DNA of 64,000 bases, taken from contig NZ_MRTH01000007.1 in assembly GCF_001956045.1 (NCBI RefSeq), forward strand, positions 248,001 through 312,000, written 5' to 3'. Of the stretch, positions 28,274-36,371 are shown one piece after another (the stretch's first letter is position 1; every line of letters begins with the position of its first letter). This DNA is from Paenibacillus sp. FSL H7-0331 (GTDB lineage Bacteria > Bacillota > Bacilli > Paenibacillales > NBRC-103111). A program made the translations under genes and the position numbers. Below the pieces are notes generated by a model. It worked only from the letters and a program-made list of their open reading frames with translations, made no database searches and was not told the origin of the DNA.

Positions 28274-29377
28274 ATGCGAACATTTAGATGGATTTCTATC
28301 TGCTGTATATGGATTCTTACGCTGTTGACGACAGGATGTTCTACCTTTGTTGAAAATAATAAAATCGAAGAAATTGCCCCAGTAGTTTTCTGGTCGTTAC
28401 GTCAAGGGGAAAATGGGAAAGTCAAAATTAGCACGCTTGCCCCTCCTCTGATTAATGAGAAGAAGCGTCTGCTCTCCCTTCAGGTTGACCTCCTCAAGCT
28501 TGGAAGCAAGGATTTCAATTTCAAGTATTACCGGGAGTTAAAGAACGCCCAAATACGGTTGTTGATGATTGATGAGGGGTTGGCAAAGCAAGGAATCCAT
28601 TCGCTAATCAACACCCTATCGCTCGATCCCGAAATATCATCGCGTCTTTATCTCGTCGTGACTAAGGGGAACGTTGAAGATTACATTAACAGTCAGCTTG
28701 AGAAACAGGAGGACCTGGATTTCTTCATTTATCTACTTTTCAAACACTATGAAGCCAATAATGAAGGTGTCATCACGGTTGTCAATCTGCATGAATTTAT
28801 CAAGAAACTCTATTCGCCATATGCGAGCCCGATCATGCCAGTATTTAAGGTTAGTAAGGAAGATTTCACCTATGAAGGAACTGCCTTCTTTCAGCGAGAC
28901 CGGCTGATAACAATCGCCAAAGCGATGGATGAACAAGTATTTCAATTATTTAATCACCATCATTACGCAAAACTGCTTTCGATACCAGAGTTATCGGTAG
29001 GCATTGGTCACATTCGTTTGAAACAAAATTGGAGTATCCAGCCAGATCGTACATCAACAAAACTAACAGTTGATTTGCATGGCAGCATTGAGGAATATCG
29101 CGGGGATAAAGACATAATGAATCCTGAAGAAGAGGTGCAGTTGAACAGAGAGATCCAAACGAGACTGGAGATTCAAACGAAGGAACTCCTAACTAACATG
29201 CAGCGGTGGAAAGTGGATCCACTCCAGGTTGGAAATAGGACGTTGAGACCGTTCGCGAGGCCAGTCAGTGAACAACAGTGGTTTAATGATTGGGAGCATA
29301 TGAAGATCGATGTCTCTTACCGAATTCATTTACACACACTGATCAGCTTGAAAACATCATCATTAATGTCTCCATAG
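28274..29377 (+). CDS. Spore germination receptor subunit C (Ger(x)C lipoprotein)
   Basis: A 367-residue lipoprotein. Signal peptide MRTFRWISICCIWILTLL with lipobox TTGC (Cys22). Features of the family include the N-terminal half preceding VEDYINSQLEKQEDLDFF and the C-terminal ending with PVSEQQWFNDWEHMKIDV. It lies 3 bp after gerB. It is anchored on the outer face of the spore inner membrane and completes the receptor. The C-terminus is a little short, and its end lies 124 bp inside the right end of the element. Confidence 0.88.
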   Translation: MRTFRWISICCIWILTLLTTGCSTFVENNKIEEIAPVVFWSLRQGENGKVKISTLAPPLINEKKRLLSLQVDLLKLGSKDFNFKYYRELKNAQIRLLMIDEGLAKQGIHSLINTLSLDPEISSRLYLVVTKGNVEDYINSQLEKQEDLDFFIYLLFKHYEANNEGVITVVNLHEFIKKLYSPYASPIMPVFKVSKEDFTYEGTAFFQRDRLITIAKAMDEQVFQLFNHHHYAKLLSIPELSVGIGHIRLKQNWSIQPDRTSTKLTVDLHGSIEEYRGDKDIMNPEEEVQLNREIQTRLEIQTKELLTNMQRWKVDPLQVGNRTLRPFARPVSEQQWFNDWEHMKIDVSYRIHLHTLISLKTSSLMSP

Positions 29378-29396
29378 CAAGCTGATTGTAATCGGC

Positions 29397-29416
29397 GAGC
29401 ACCGGCGGCTCTTTTG
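29397..29416 (+). terminator. Possible terminator of the ger operon
   Basis: GAGC, a seven-base loop and GCTC, followed by TTTTG. The stem is only 4 bp, so this is weak. Confidence 0.35.
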
Positions 29417-29427
29417 TTTATCAATTT

Positions 29428-29495
29428 TTGAACAATTTCCTTGCCGTAGGTTTTTTGAAGCATATAGCTGCCAAAACGGCAGAATTATGCTTCAA
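29428..29495. repeat. Three 19-nt repeats at the right end of the element
   Basis: Direct copies at 29428-29446 and 29455-29473 and an inverted copy at 29477-29495 that forms the terminal inverted repeat. The second and third copies together form a palindrome able to fold into a hairpin. Confidence 0.7.
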
Positions 29496-29501
29496 GTCAC
29501 A

Positions 29502-29646
29502 AAGCTCCTGTTCGTTTTCTGGATTTGCAGTATGGAGACGAGGGGAGTCGAACCCGGTGAGCTTCCGCTTTGCTCCTTTTTAAGGCTACACGGTGTCCAT
29601 AACACCACATATGCTTCTATGGTGCAATTACGGTTTTGATCTCACC
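29502..29646 (-). repeat. Degenerate ssrA 3'-end fragment (copy 2) with right half of its terminator
   Basis: After the AAGCT duplication the sequence rejoins the terminator arm and a TTTGCAGTATGGAGACGAGG junction also seen at 36211-36230. 29533-29555 is identical to the last 23 nt of the resident ssrA. A non-matching stretch of about 40 nt interrupts it, and ssrA-like sequence resumes to about 29646 (TACGGTTTTGAT). It is too damaged to be a tmRNA. It marks an old att-like boundary. Confidence 0.8.
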
Positions 29647-29670
29647 CGTATCGTTTCCTCTCATCACGTC

Positions 29671-30825
29671 TCACTGGCCGCAACATTTCTTATACTTCTT
29701 CCCGCTCCCGCATGGGCAGGGCTCATTCCTCCCCACTTTAACAGACACTGCTTGCTGGTCAAGATATATAACATTGTTATTATTTGTTTTCTGACTGGAG
29801 CTCGAACCTAGCTCGGCAGGTGTATGCCCACGATTAGACCATATTCTAGTATGATTATAGACATCTATAATCAATGGTACAATCGCCTGTAGTTGCTCCT
29901 TTGTATTGAAACGAATATTTCTTCGCTCAAACTCATCCATAATTGCGGCTATCGGCTCTTCCATAGAGCAAGCAAGTTGAATATCATCCACAAGGGATTC
30001 TACAAGCAATTTATCCCTGCATAGATGCTGTAAAATATATGTATACAAATTGTCCAACTGAGGAGTCTTTTCGAAATAATCCGACTCTGCGTAATTTAGA
30101 AACTCCTGCTTGTCTGGAATATAGTAAGGTTTATCCTTAGCCCCCTCAAGAAGTGCAACTTTCTCATCTTTGTTATCGTAACCAAAATACTCATCGATGA
30201 CATCGCCGTGTTTTAAGTACCATGTCTGAGCCCTACCTAAAATCTTTACATAAACACTATAAAACTCGGTCTCAGTCAATTGACACTTATTTTGTGAATT
30301 GAAAATTTCAATGACCTTATCCTGTGGACAGATCCCATATAAATTAGCTGATGCATTGATATACTGTAAAATTAACTGTAAGCGGTCACGGTCTTCAAGG
30401 AAAGCTTCCAGCGGCATGCTGCGATATGCTTCCTTGATCTCCTCAGGAATTAAGAAGTACATCTTCTCTTCTTTATAAAAAGAATAAAGCAGACCTTTCT
30501 CCATCAAAAACAAATACATCCCTGGATACATCGTGTCATCCTGAACATAAGGAGCTTTTAGAAGCCTATCTATTAATTTCCACTCCTCAGTTTTTGCAAT
30601 TAATAAGGCAGCTCTCACTACATTGACATCCTTAATGTGCTGATAAAGCGCATCTGCAAGGTCCTGCTTCTTCATCTTGGATCGACCTGGAAGCTCGTAA
30701 CGGGAAGCAAGTAAACTTAATCGCTCCTTTGTAAGGACTTGCAGATTATCCTTCAGCTTTGTTGTAACCTCACCTTTTATCGCATGCTGGATGTTCAATT
30801 CTCCTACTTTTTTTGCAAAATCCAT
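29671..30825 (-). CDS. SEC-C motif protein, function unknown
   Basis: A 384-residue protein ending in the zinc-binding SEC-C motif ([18 protein letters not shown]), as found at the C-terminus of SecA and in many stand-alone proteins. The rest is helical with no domain I can name; a short stretch ([25 protein letters not shown] cut here to its SAP-like core) resembles a SAP-type helical hairpin near residue 40-65. The start at 30825 is chosen because AAGGG lies nine bases upstream. The gene ends 25 bp from the degenerate ssrA fragment, so it lies at the very end of that segment. No partner is obvious. Confidence 0.75.
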   Translation of the reverse strand: MDFAKKVGELNIQHAIKGEVTTKLKDNLQVLTKERLSLLASRYELPGRSKMKKQDLADALYQHIKDVNVVRAALLIAKTEEWKLIDRLLKAPYVQDDTMYPGMYLFLMEKGLLYSFYKEEKMYFLIPEEIKEAYRSMPLEAFLEDRDRLQLILQYINASANLYGICPQDKVIEIFNSQNKCQLTETEFYSVYVKILGRAQTWYLKHGDVIDEYFGYDNKDEKVALLEGAKDKPYYIPDKQEFLNYAESDYFEKTPQLDNLYTYILQHLCRDKLLVESLVDDIQLACSMEEPIAAIMDEFERRNIRFNTKEQLQAIVPLIIDVYNHTRIWSNRGHTPAELGSSSSQKTNNNNVIYLDQQAVSVKVGRNEPCPCGSGKKYKKCCGQ

Positions 30826-30990
30826 TCTCATTTCCCTTCTTCTATTCATTTAATATAGCTATATTGTATCTTATCGTATTGAAAATTTAAATTGAAACAA
30901 CTCCCAATTAGAGTTAATTATCCAATGACAAATAGGTTGTATACTTTACATATATCATCACGCATCCAGCAAAAGAGAGGAAACTAAACT

Positions 30991-31620
30991 ATGGGGATTC
31001 ATACGTATTTCCAATCACTAACCGATTTAGAGAGAATTATCCGTTGCCCAGGCAAATTCAAATTTCAGGAGCACAGTGTATCTGCTCATTCCTGGAAGGT
31101 AGTGCAATATGCCAAAACATTGGCTGATATTGAAGAAAGTAATGGAGTCGTTGTGGATTGGAAAAAACTATACGAAATAACCAGTAGTCATGATTACGGT
31201 GAAATTTTTATTGGAGATATTAAAACACCTGTGAAGCACTATTCACTGGAGCTGCGAGCCATGCTGCAAAAAGTAGAAGAAGGCATGGTCGCTCATTTCA
31301 TTGATGATCATATTCCACAAGAATTCCAGCACATTTTTCGCAGACAACTGCGTGAAGGCAAAGACGATTCAGTAGAAGGAAAAATATTGGAAGTCGCTGA
31401 TAAACTCGATCAGATCTACGAGGCCTTTACCGAGCTGCAGCTAGGGAATACAGAAAAAGAATTCATCATCATGTATCGAACTGCTCTTATAAAAATTAAA
31501 GGGATAAAGCTCCATTGTGTTAACTATTTTCTTCATCATATTTTACCTGATATCGTTAGTGAAGGATCAAGATCACCTATCGATATTGAAAAGATTACGA
31601 ACGAGGCCTTAGCGTCATAG
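30991..31620 (+). CDS. HD-domain hydrolase, YfbR/5'-deoxynucleotidase-like
   Basis: A 209-residue HD-superfamily protein. Metal ligands are visible as His33, His67-Asp68 in SSHDYGEIF and a later Asp in EVADKLDQIYEAF. The pattern EHSVSAHSWKVVQYA followed by HDYGE..IGDI resembles COG1896 phosphohydrolases acting on deoxynucleoside monophosphates. GAGAGGAAACTAAACT precedes the ATG with a good ribosome site. It is divergent from the SEC-C gene across 165 bp. A role in nucleotide pool control is inference. Confidence 0.8.
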   Translation: MGIHTYFQSLTDLERIIRCPGKFKFQEHSVSAHSWKVVQYAKTLADIEESNGVVVDWKKLYEITSSHDYGEIFIGDIKTPVKHYSLELRAMLQKVEEGMVAHFIDDHIPQEFQHIFRRQLREGKDDSVEGKILEVADKLDQIYEAFTELQLGNTEKEFIIMYRTALIKIKGIKLHCVNYFLHHILPDIVSEGSRSPIDIEKITNEALAS

Positions 31621-31832
31621 GTGTTGCACTTCATTTCAAGCTTGATTTATTATTGTGTTCCATCTGGCATTCCAACCTGATTAATTCCCACCTCCTATCT
31701 CCTCAATCCATGCAAAAAAACAGCGACAAACTCCACTCACTGATGACAACCTTAGCAGAACATGCTCTTGCCATCTCCTCCGTTCTCACATCATTCCGCG
31801 CGGTCCGCCCCCTTGACCAGGTGCCAATAATG
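31621..31832. other. Gene-free stretch downstream of the HD gene
   Basis: I see no gene, RNA or repeat that I can support between the HD stop and the hairpin at 31833. Confidence 0.35.
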
Positions 31833-31870
31833 CAAAAGGCACCGGCCAAATGGTCAGTGCCTTTTGCTTT
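31833..31870. terminator. Intrinsic terminator, symmetric
   Basis: CAAAAGGCAC (31833-31842) pairs with GTGCCTTTTG (31857-31866), with an inner GGCC/GGTC stem. T-rich on the plus strand (31861-31870) and on the minus strand. It probably ends the HD gene. Confidence 0.75.
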
Positions 31871-31930
31871 TATGGAGACGAATCGTGGCTGGGCAAATCC
31901 ACAATTCACCGCAGCGTAATACTGAAGATT

Positions 31931-31973
31931 CTTGAGGAGACCACTTAAGCGCACTTAAGCGGCTCCCTCAAAG
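31931..31973. repeat. Imperfect palindrome downstream of the SLH gene
   Basis: CTTGAGGAGACCACTTAAG and its near complement across a CGCA centre. It lies 34 bp after the SLH stop (minus strand) and could act as its transcription end, though it has no T-run. Confidence 0.45.
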
Positions 31974-32006
31974 CAACGGTATCGATTGTTTAATTGTTAT
32001 TTGCTT

Positions 32007-35000
32007 TTACTCAGCAGCATGATCGATTGATGCTTCCTGAATTTGTCCAAACGCCCAGTGATCATTCGGAACATCCGACCATATAGCGGCCATAGTGGTT
32101 AACGGCCCTCGACCTAGCAACCTATTGATCATCGCAACCACCTCTGCACGCTTCAATGTCTGCTCAGGACGGAACGTACCGTCCGCATAACCACTGATGA
32201 TGCCAGTCGCTTTCAATTGCTCAATGGCTGTTTGTGCCCAATGCCCTTTTACATCCGGAAAGCTTTCGCCGCTGCTTGGGGTGTTGCTTGACAATCGAGA
32301 TAAGATCACTGCAATTTCAGCACGGGTAATCATCTGCTCCGCTTTGAAACTTCCATCCTCATAACCTTCCATCAAGCCCATTTTCGTCACTTGCTCGATA
32401 GCCTCTTGGGCCCAGTGGGTCGAAGCGACATCAGTGTAAGTGAAGTGGGTTTTGTTGGCTGCTTTCTCGAATGCTCTGAACAGCAGGGTTGCCATTTCAG
32501 CGCGGGTAATGCTTTTTTCCGGACCGAATGTACCGTCGGGATAACCGGAAATATACGCTTTGTGCTGCTTCTCCGTTTCTGGCTTCACGTCTTCCATTTC
32601 CACATTGACTGTGCTCGGTTCATTGACTGTAATCGGTTCACTTTGCTGATAGCTGTCGCTTCCTCCGGAAGAAGACGACTCCTGCAATCTCAATTCGATG
32701 GAGGCGGTAATTGCTGTCGCCGTCTCATTGCCTGCTGCATCCTTGAGCTTCATGTACACCGTTTTGGTGCCGATGCCTACTGATAATGTCCATGGCTTCG
32801 TTCCGGCAACCGGCTCCCACGCGCTCCAGGTCACCTCGTCGTTGGAGAACGACATCTGGACATTGCCTGTTCCTGGAACGGATGGAGGCAGCGCAGCTGC
32901 CAGTTTCATGGAAGCAGCCAGTTCCCGCAGGATCAAATCGTTAGTTGATGCAAGCCATATCGGCTGCTTTTCCGCTTTAGTATAAATAGCTCCTATCCCA
33001 TCAGGATCTTCGCCTGTCACCGTCAGAGTAACCAATACCGAGTTCGTCGTCGTCACTCCGCTGTTAATGCTTAATGTTCCTGCAGGAGATGTTTTGTCGA
33101 AATTCACACTGTTACCACTGCTGTCCGTTGTCGTATTCACTGTTTTACTTGCACCGCCGGGAGCACTTGCAGAGAAGTAAATAAGTACATCCCCTTCGCT
33201 GTCACTAGCCGTGAACGTACGTGCTGCACTGTACACGTTGCCGCTAACGCTCGTGGCGGGTATTGCAGTCCCAAAACCACCGATGTATACGTTCGGAAGA
33301 GCACTAAGCTCTCTATTAGACGTAAACGTCACGGTCACGGTGTCGCCTACTTTAGCAACTCCAGCCATGGGATTGCTGCTCAATATGCTATTCAACATCA
33401 CATCCAGAGGCGTTGCTTCCTGCAATTCGATGGAGGCGATAATTACTGTCGCCGTCTCATTGCCTGCTGCATCCTTGAGCTTCATGTACACCATTTTGGT
33501 GCCGTTGCCTGCTGATAATGTCCATGGTTTCATTCCGGCAACCGGCTCCCACTGGCTCCAGGACACCTCGTCGTTTGAGAACGACATCTGGACATTGCCT
33601 GTTCCTGGAACGGATGGAGGCAGAGCAACTGCCAGCTTCATGGAAGCAGCCAGTTCCCGCAGGATCAAATCGTTAGTTGACGCAAGCCATATCGGCTGCT
33701 TTTCCGCTTTGGTATAAACAGCTCCTATCCCATCGGGATCTTTGCCTGTCACCGTCAGAGTAACTGATACCGTGTCGGTCACCGCCGCTCCACCGTTAAT
33801 GCTCAATGTTCCTGCAGGAGATGTTTTGTCGAAATTCACACTGTTACCACTGCTGTCCATTGTCGTATTCACTGTTTTATTTGTAACGCCTGGAGCACTT
33901 GCAGAGAAGTAAATAAATACATCCCCTTCGCTGTCATTAGCCGTGAACGTACGCGCTGCGCTGTACACGTTGCCGCTAACGCTCGTGGCCGGTATTGCAG
34001 TTCCAAAATCACCGATATATACGTTCGGAAGAGCGCTAAGCTCCCTATTAGACGTAAACGTCACGGTTACGGTGTCGCCTACTTTGGCAACACCGGCCGT
34101 CGGATTGTTGCTCAATATGCTGTTCAACGTCACATCCAAAGGAAGCACGCCCTTGGTTAAGGTAACCGTGACGGCATGTGCTGCATCTTTGATCGATTCG
34201 ATTCCGTTATCGGTTGCGGTGATAACAAACTTATAGGTTCCGGCGGTTAAATCGCCGATGTTGGCCGCGGCCACCGATCCGTTCGCACCGCTCGTTCCAA
34301 GAGAGATGGCCGGTCCTAACTCACCGGGATCAATTGTGCCATTGGAGTTGCTATCGGTCCATAAATAAGCTTTTACGGGCAAGTTTGCTCCTACTGCATT
34401 CACAGCGCTTTGGAGCTTGTCCTGCGTTCCCGTGTAGTTGTCTACAACGGCAAATTTAGAAGCATCGACATCGGATTGGAGCGTTATCGAATGGCCGCTA
34501 ACATCGACCCAGGCACCAGCTGCAGGAGAAAAATTTATATAAACCAAAACCTTATAATCGCCTCCGGTCAGTGGAATTCCCGTGCTGTCCCGAGTATCGG
34601 TGGAAGAGCCTGTCCAATTCCAAACATTCAGATCGTCGATCCCGTAAGGGATAGGAGATTTGTTGATAGGCTTATCGCTAGCAAGATCAGGAATCCGTGC
34701 CATTATTGATGGCAAAATATAAATATCAAACGTATAGGTCTCTCTATCCAGATTATTGCTATAGTGATGTTCCACCCATTCAACGGAAATATCTCTGCCG
34801 TCAATACCAGCATGAGTCTGATCATTGTCTGTTGCATTACCGGCGGCGGCCGTCCCATAGGCTGCAAAGCCCAGTTGAAGTTCTGTTTGATCCGCCGCAA
34901 TTTCCAGGTTTGTTAAAGGAATTTGGTACTCGTATACTTTATGCTGATAAGATACCTTGTCTGTATACGTAAAAAATTGTTGGCCCCAGGTCGTTTCGGG

Positions 35001-35798
35001 AACGGATACCTTAAATTCCTTGACGCCGGAGTTCGTTTTCACATAAACCTTCGTATAGTCCGCATCCCCGTCAAATGTATTGTCAGGAGTAAAGTCAATG
35101 ACGACATACAAATTTTCATCGTCATTCCATACCCATCCATACGTTACACCATCCGGATGACCGGAATCCGGTACGGTATACTGCTGAAAGAACGGCGCTT
35201 GCAGAGAGATCTCATTTATTTGCCCGTCCATTACGAGATTTCCCCGAGAAGAGTTAATTGGATAGGTATAATACTCGGAATTGAGATCAAAGTCCTTATA
35301 TAAATTGCTGGTTGGATAATGAAAAGGAATGGTGCTAATGACTTCCGGTTCAACACGCGCATCTATTTTTAAAATACTGCTGGGATTACCGCTAGCAAAC
35401 TTCAAGATCATGCCGGATACTTCGACATTGATTAAATCTTGGTCTGCAGCAGCTAGCTTGCGAACAGATGTAGCTGTATCCCCGTTAACCTCGATTGGAG
35501 ATTGAATTCCAAGTAAAACGGAATCAAGATGTGATTTTCCGCCTCCTTGCTGCAGCACCCTGATTAACGCGGGCTCGTCTGCCTGGGTGCCGTTGAGTTG
35601 AAGCGATTTTTCAGAAACAAACCGACCGTAAGGCAGCGAACCCTGCTCGATCCATACTCCGTCTACTAAAACCGAAACTGCCAGTTCTCCGTAATCTACA
35701 TTACGATCAGCATGTGCCGATCTGCTCCAAAAAGGAAGCAAACATAGTAGGGCTGTAACAAGTAGCAACAAACTTTTTTTCATACTTATATTGAACAT
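32007..35798 (-). CDS. Large SLH-anchored surface protein with tandem Ig-like repeats
   Basis: A 1263-residue exported protein. The signal peptide (MKKSLLLLVTALLCLLPFW, ending SAHA) is followed by a CBM9/DOMON-like beta domain at about residues 165-330 (MDGQINEISLQAPFF, DENLYVVIDFTPDN). Two nearly identical units of about 243 residues follow (PLDVxLNSILSxNPxAGVAKVG ... GNETAT), separated at about residue 797. Three SLH domains close the protein (ISGYPDGTFGPEKSITRAEM, MEGYEDGSFKAEQMI, ISGYADGTFRPEQTLKRAEV), which bind pyruvylated cell-wall polymer. A good ribosome site (AGGGGG) precedes the ATG. No enzymatic motif is seen, so it is probably a surface adhesin or binding protein. It lies between two ssrA fragments. 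Confidence 0.88.
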   Translation of the reverse strand: MFNISMKKSLLLLVTALLCLLPFWSRSAHADRNVDYGELAVSVLVDGVWIEQGSLPYGRFVSEKSLQLNGTQADEPALIRVLQQGGGKSHLDSVLLGIQSPIEVNGDTATSVRKLAAADQDLINVEVSGMILKFASGNPSSILKIDARVEPEVISTIPFHYPTSNLYKDFDLNSEYYTYPINSSRGNLVMDGQINEISLQAPFFQQYTVPDSGHPDGVTYGWVWNDDENLYVVIDFTPDNTFDGDADYTKVYVKTNSGVKEFKVSVPETTWGQQFFTYTDKVSYQHKVYEYQIPLTNLEIAADQTELQLGFAAYGTAAAGNATDNDQTHAGIDGRDISVEWVEHHYSNNLDRETYTFDIYILPSIMARIPDLASDKPINKSPIPYGIDDLNVWNWTGSSTDTRDSTGIPLTGGDYKVLVYINFSPAAGAWVDVSGHSITLQSDVDASKFAVVDNYTGTQDKLQSAVNAVGANLPVKAYLWTDSNSNGTIDPGELGPAISLGTSGANGSVAAANIGDLTAGTYKFVITATDNGIESIKDAAHAVTVTLTKGVLPLDVTLNSILSNNPTAGVAKVGDTVTVTFTSNRELSALPNVYIGDFGTAIPATSVSGNVYSAARTFTANDSEGDVFIYFSASAPGVTNKTVNTTMDSSGNSVNFDKTSPAGTLSINGGAAVTDTVSVTLTVTGKDPDGIGAVYTKAEKQPIWLASTNDLILRELAASMKLAVALPPSVPGTGNVQMSFSNDEVSWSQWEPVAGMKPWTLSAGNGTKMVYMKLKDAAGNETATVIIASIELQEATPLDVMLNSILSSNPMAGVAKVGDTVTVTFTSNRELSALPNVYIGGFGTAIPATSVSGNVYSAARTFTASDSEGDVLIYFSASAPGGASKTVNTTTDSSGNSVNFDKTSPAGTLSINSGVTTTNSVLVTLTVTGEDPDGIGAIYTKAEKQPIWLASTNDLILRELAASMKLAAALPPSVPGTGNVQMSFSNDEVTWSAWEPVAGTKPWTLSVGIGTKTVYMKLKDAAGNETATAITASIELRLQESSSSGGSDSYQQSEPITVNEPSTVNVEMEDVKPETEKQHKAYISGYPDGTFGPEKSITRAEMATLLFRAFEKAANKTHFTYTDVASTHWAQEAIEQVTKMGLMEGYEDGSFKAEQMITRAEIAVILSRLSSNTPSSGESFPDVKGHWAQTAIEQLKATGIISGYADGTFRPEQTLKRAEVVAMINRLLGRGPLTTMAAIWSDVPNDHWAFGQIQEASIDHAAE
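32690..34146 (-). repeat. Tandem duplication of about 730 bp inside the SLH gene
   Basis: Two adjacent units, about 33415-34146 and 32690-33414, keep long identical nucleotide stretches, including the segment coding for KAEKQPIWLASTNDLILREL. Differences are scattered and mostly single bases, indicating a recent duplication or conversion. Confidence 0.8.
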
Positions 35799-35854
35799 AT
35801 TTTCCCCCTGTAACCATTATTGATGTCGTGTCTCTGAAAACATGGATTTCCCAT
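35786..35854 (-). CDS. Possible 22-codon leader peptide overlapping the SLH start
   Basis: An ATG at 35854 follows AGAGGAGG at 10 nt, a stronger ribosome site than that of the SLH gene. The reading frame MGNPCFQRHDINNG... stops at 35786, 13 bp inside the SLH coding sequence. Translation of it could open or block the SLH start. No family is recognised; evidence is the signal and position only. Confidence 0.35.
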   Translation of the reverse strand: MGNPCFQRHDINNGYRGKICSI

Positions 35855-36139
35855 TATTCCTTTTCCTCCTCTAAGTAAAAGTTTCCCCACAGTTCCAGTT
35901 CCCGCTTTATCCGATTGAACCGCATAAATGGCTACACGATGCAAATGGTGGATTAATGTTAATTTGGGCATTTTTTCTAGATGCGGTCACTGAATTGGTT
36001 TCAATGCTTGATAGTATAACAGAGCACTATGAAAGAATTCTGAAAGATCATTACCATTGCATTGACTTTAATCCGTTCTGAAAACAGCCCAAAAGTGAAA
36101 CACCCTCTTACCTATTATTTCTAAAATGTTCCTCATCGC
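35855..36139. other. Leader and promoter region of the SLH gene
   Basis: An extended -10 element TGTTATACT (minus strand; hexamer at 36013-36018) could drive the SLH gene with a leader of about 210 nt. No -35 box is clear. I see no gene in this stretch. Confidence 0.35.
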
Positions 36140-36300
36140 CGATGCCGTGTAACGTAAAAAGGAGCCTGCCACCGTACTTCAGTGGCAAAGCTCCTTTTCG
36201 TTTTGTAGATTTGCAGTATGGAGACGAGGGGATTCGAACCCCTGTCCGAAGATAACAGCACACAAACTTCTACGAGTGTAGCTACGGTTTTGATGTCACT
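36140..36300 (-). repeat. ssrA 3'-end fragment with terminator (copy 1)
   Basis: 36219-36299 matches the last 81 nt of the resident ssrA with six substitutions, keeping the T-loop and acceptor strand. It is followed on the minus strand by a strong terminator at 36156-36198 (AAAAGGAGC pairing with GCTCCTTTT). The 5' two-thirds of tmRNA, including the tag frame, is missing, so it cannot act as tmRNA. Copies like this are what integration at the ssrA 3' end leaves behind. Confidence 0.85.
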
Positions 36301-36371
36301 TGGGAGTTACTAGAATTAGTAACGACCTGACTTTCCATTGCTTCCAAATCACTCAGTGCATGATCATACAT

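Larger units (their letters stand above)
25189..29501. mobile_element. 4.3-kb transposon-like element carrying a spore germination operon, no transposase
   Basis: The left end reads TGTGACTTGAATCATAATC and the right end, in reverse complement, TGTGACTTGAAGCATAATT: imperfect terminal inverted repeats of about 25 bp. AAGCT flanks both sides as a 5-bp target duplication. A 19-nt motif (consensus TTGAAGCATAWTYTTGCCG) recurs at both ends. The paralogous, uninterrupted sequence at 36140-36240 acts as the empty site. The only genes inside are the three ger genes. TGT/ACA ends, 5-bp duplication and repeated sites near the ends recall Tn7/Mu-like transposons, but no transposase gene is present, so it would need help in trans or is a relic. 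Confidence 0.8.

Noticed and set aside
25189..29501. A classical Tn7 element
   Set aside because: Ends and target duplication are suggestive, but there are no tns genes and the right-end repeats do not all share one orientation.
31871..31881. TATGGAGACGA after a terminator, resembling a third ssrA 3' end
   Set aside because: Only 11 bases match and the following sequence is unrelated; chance cannot be excluded.
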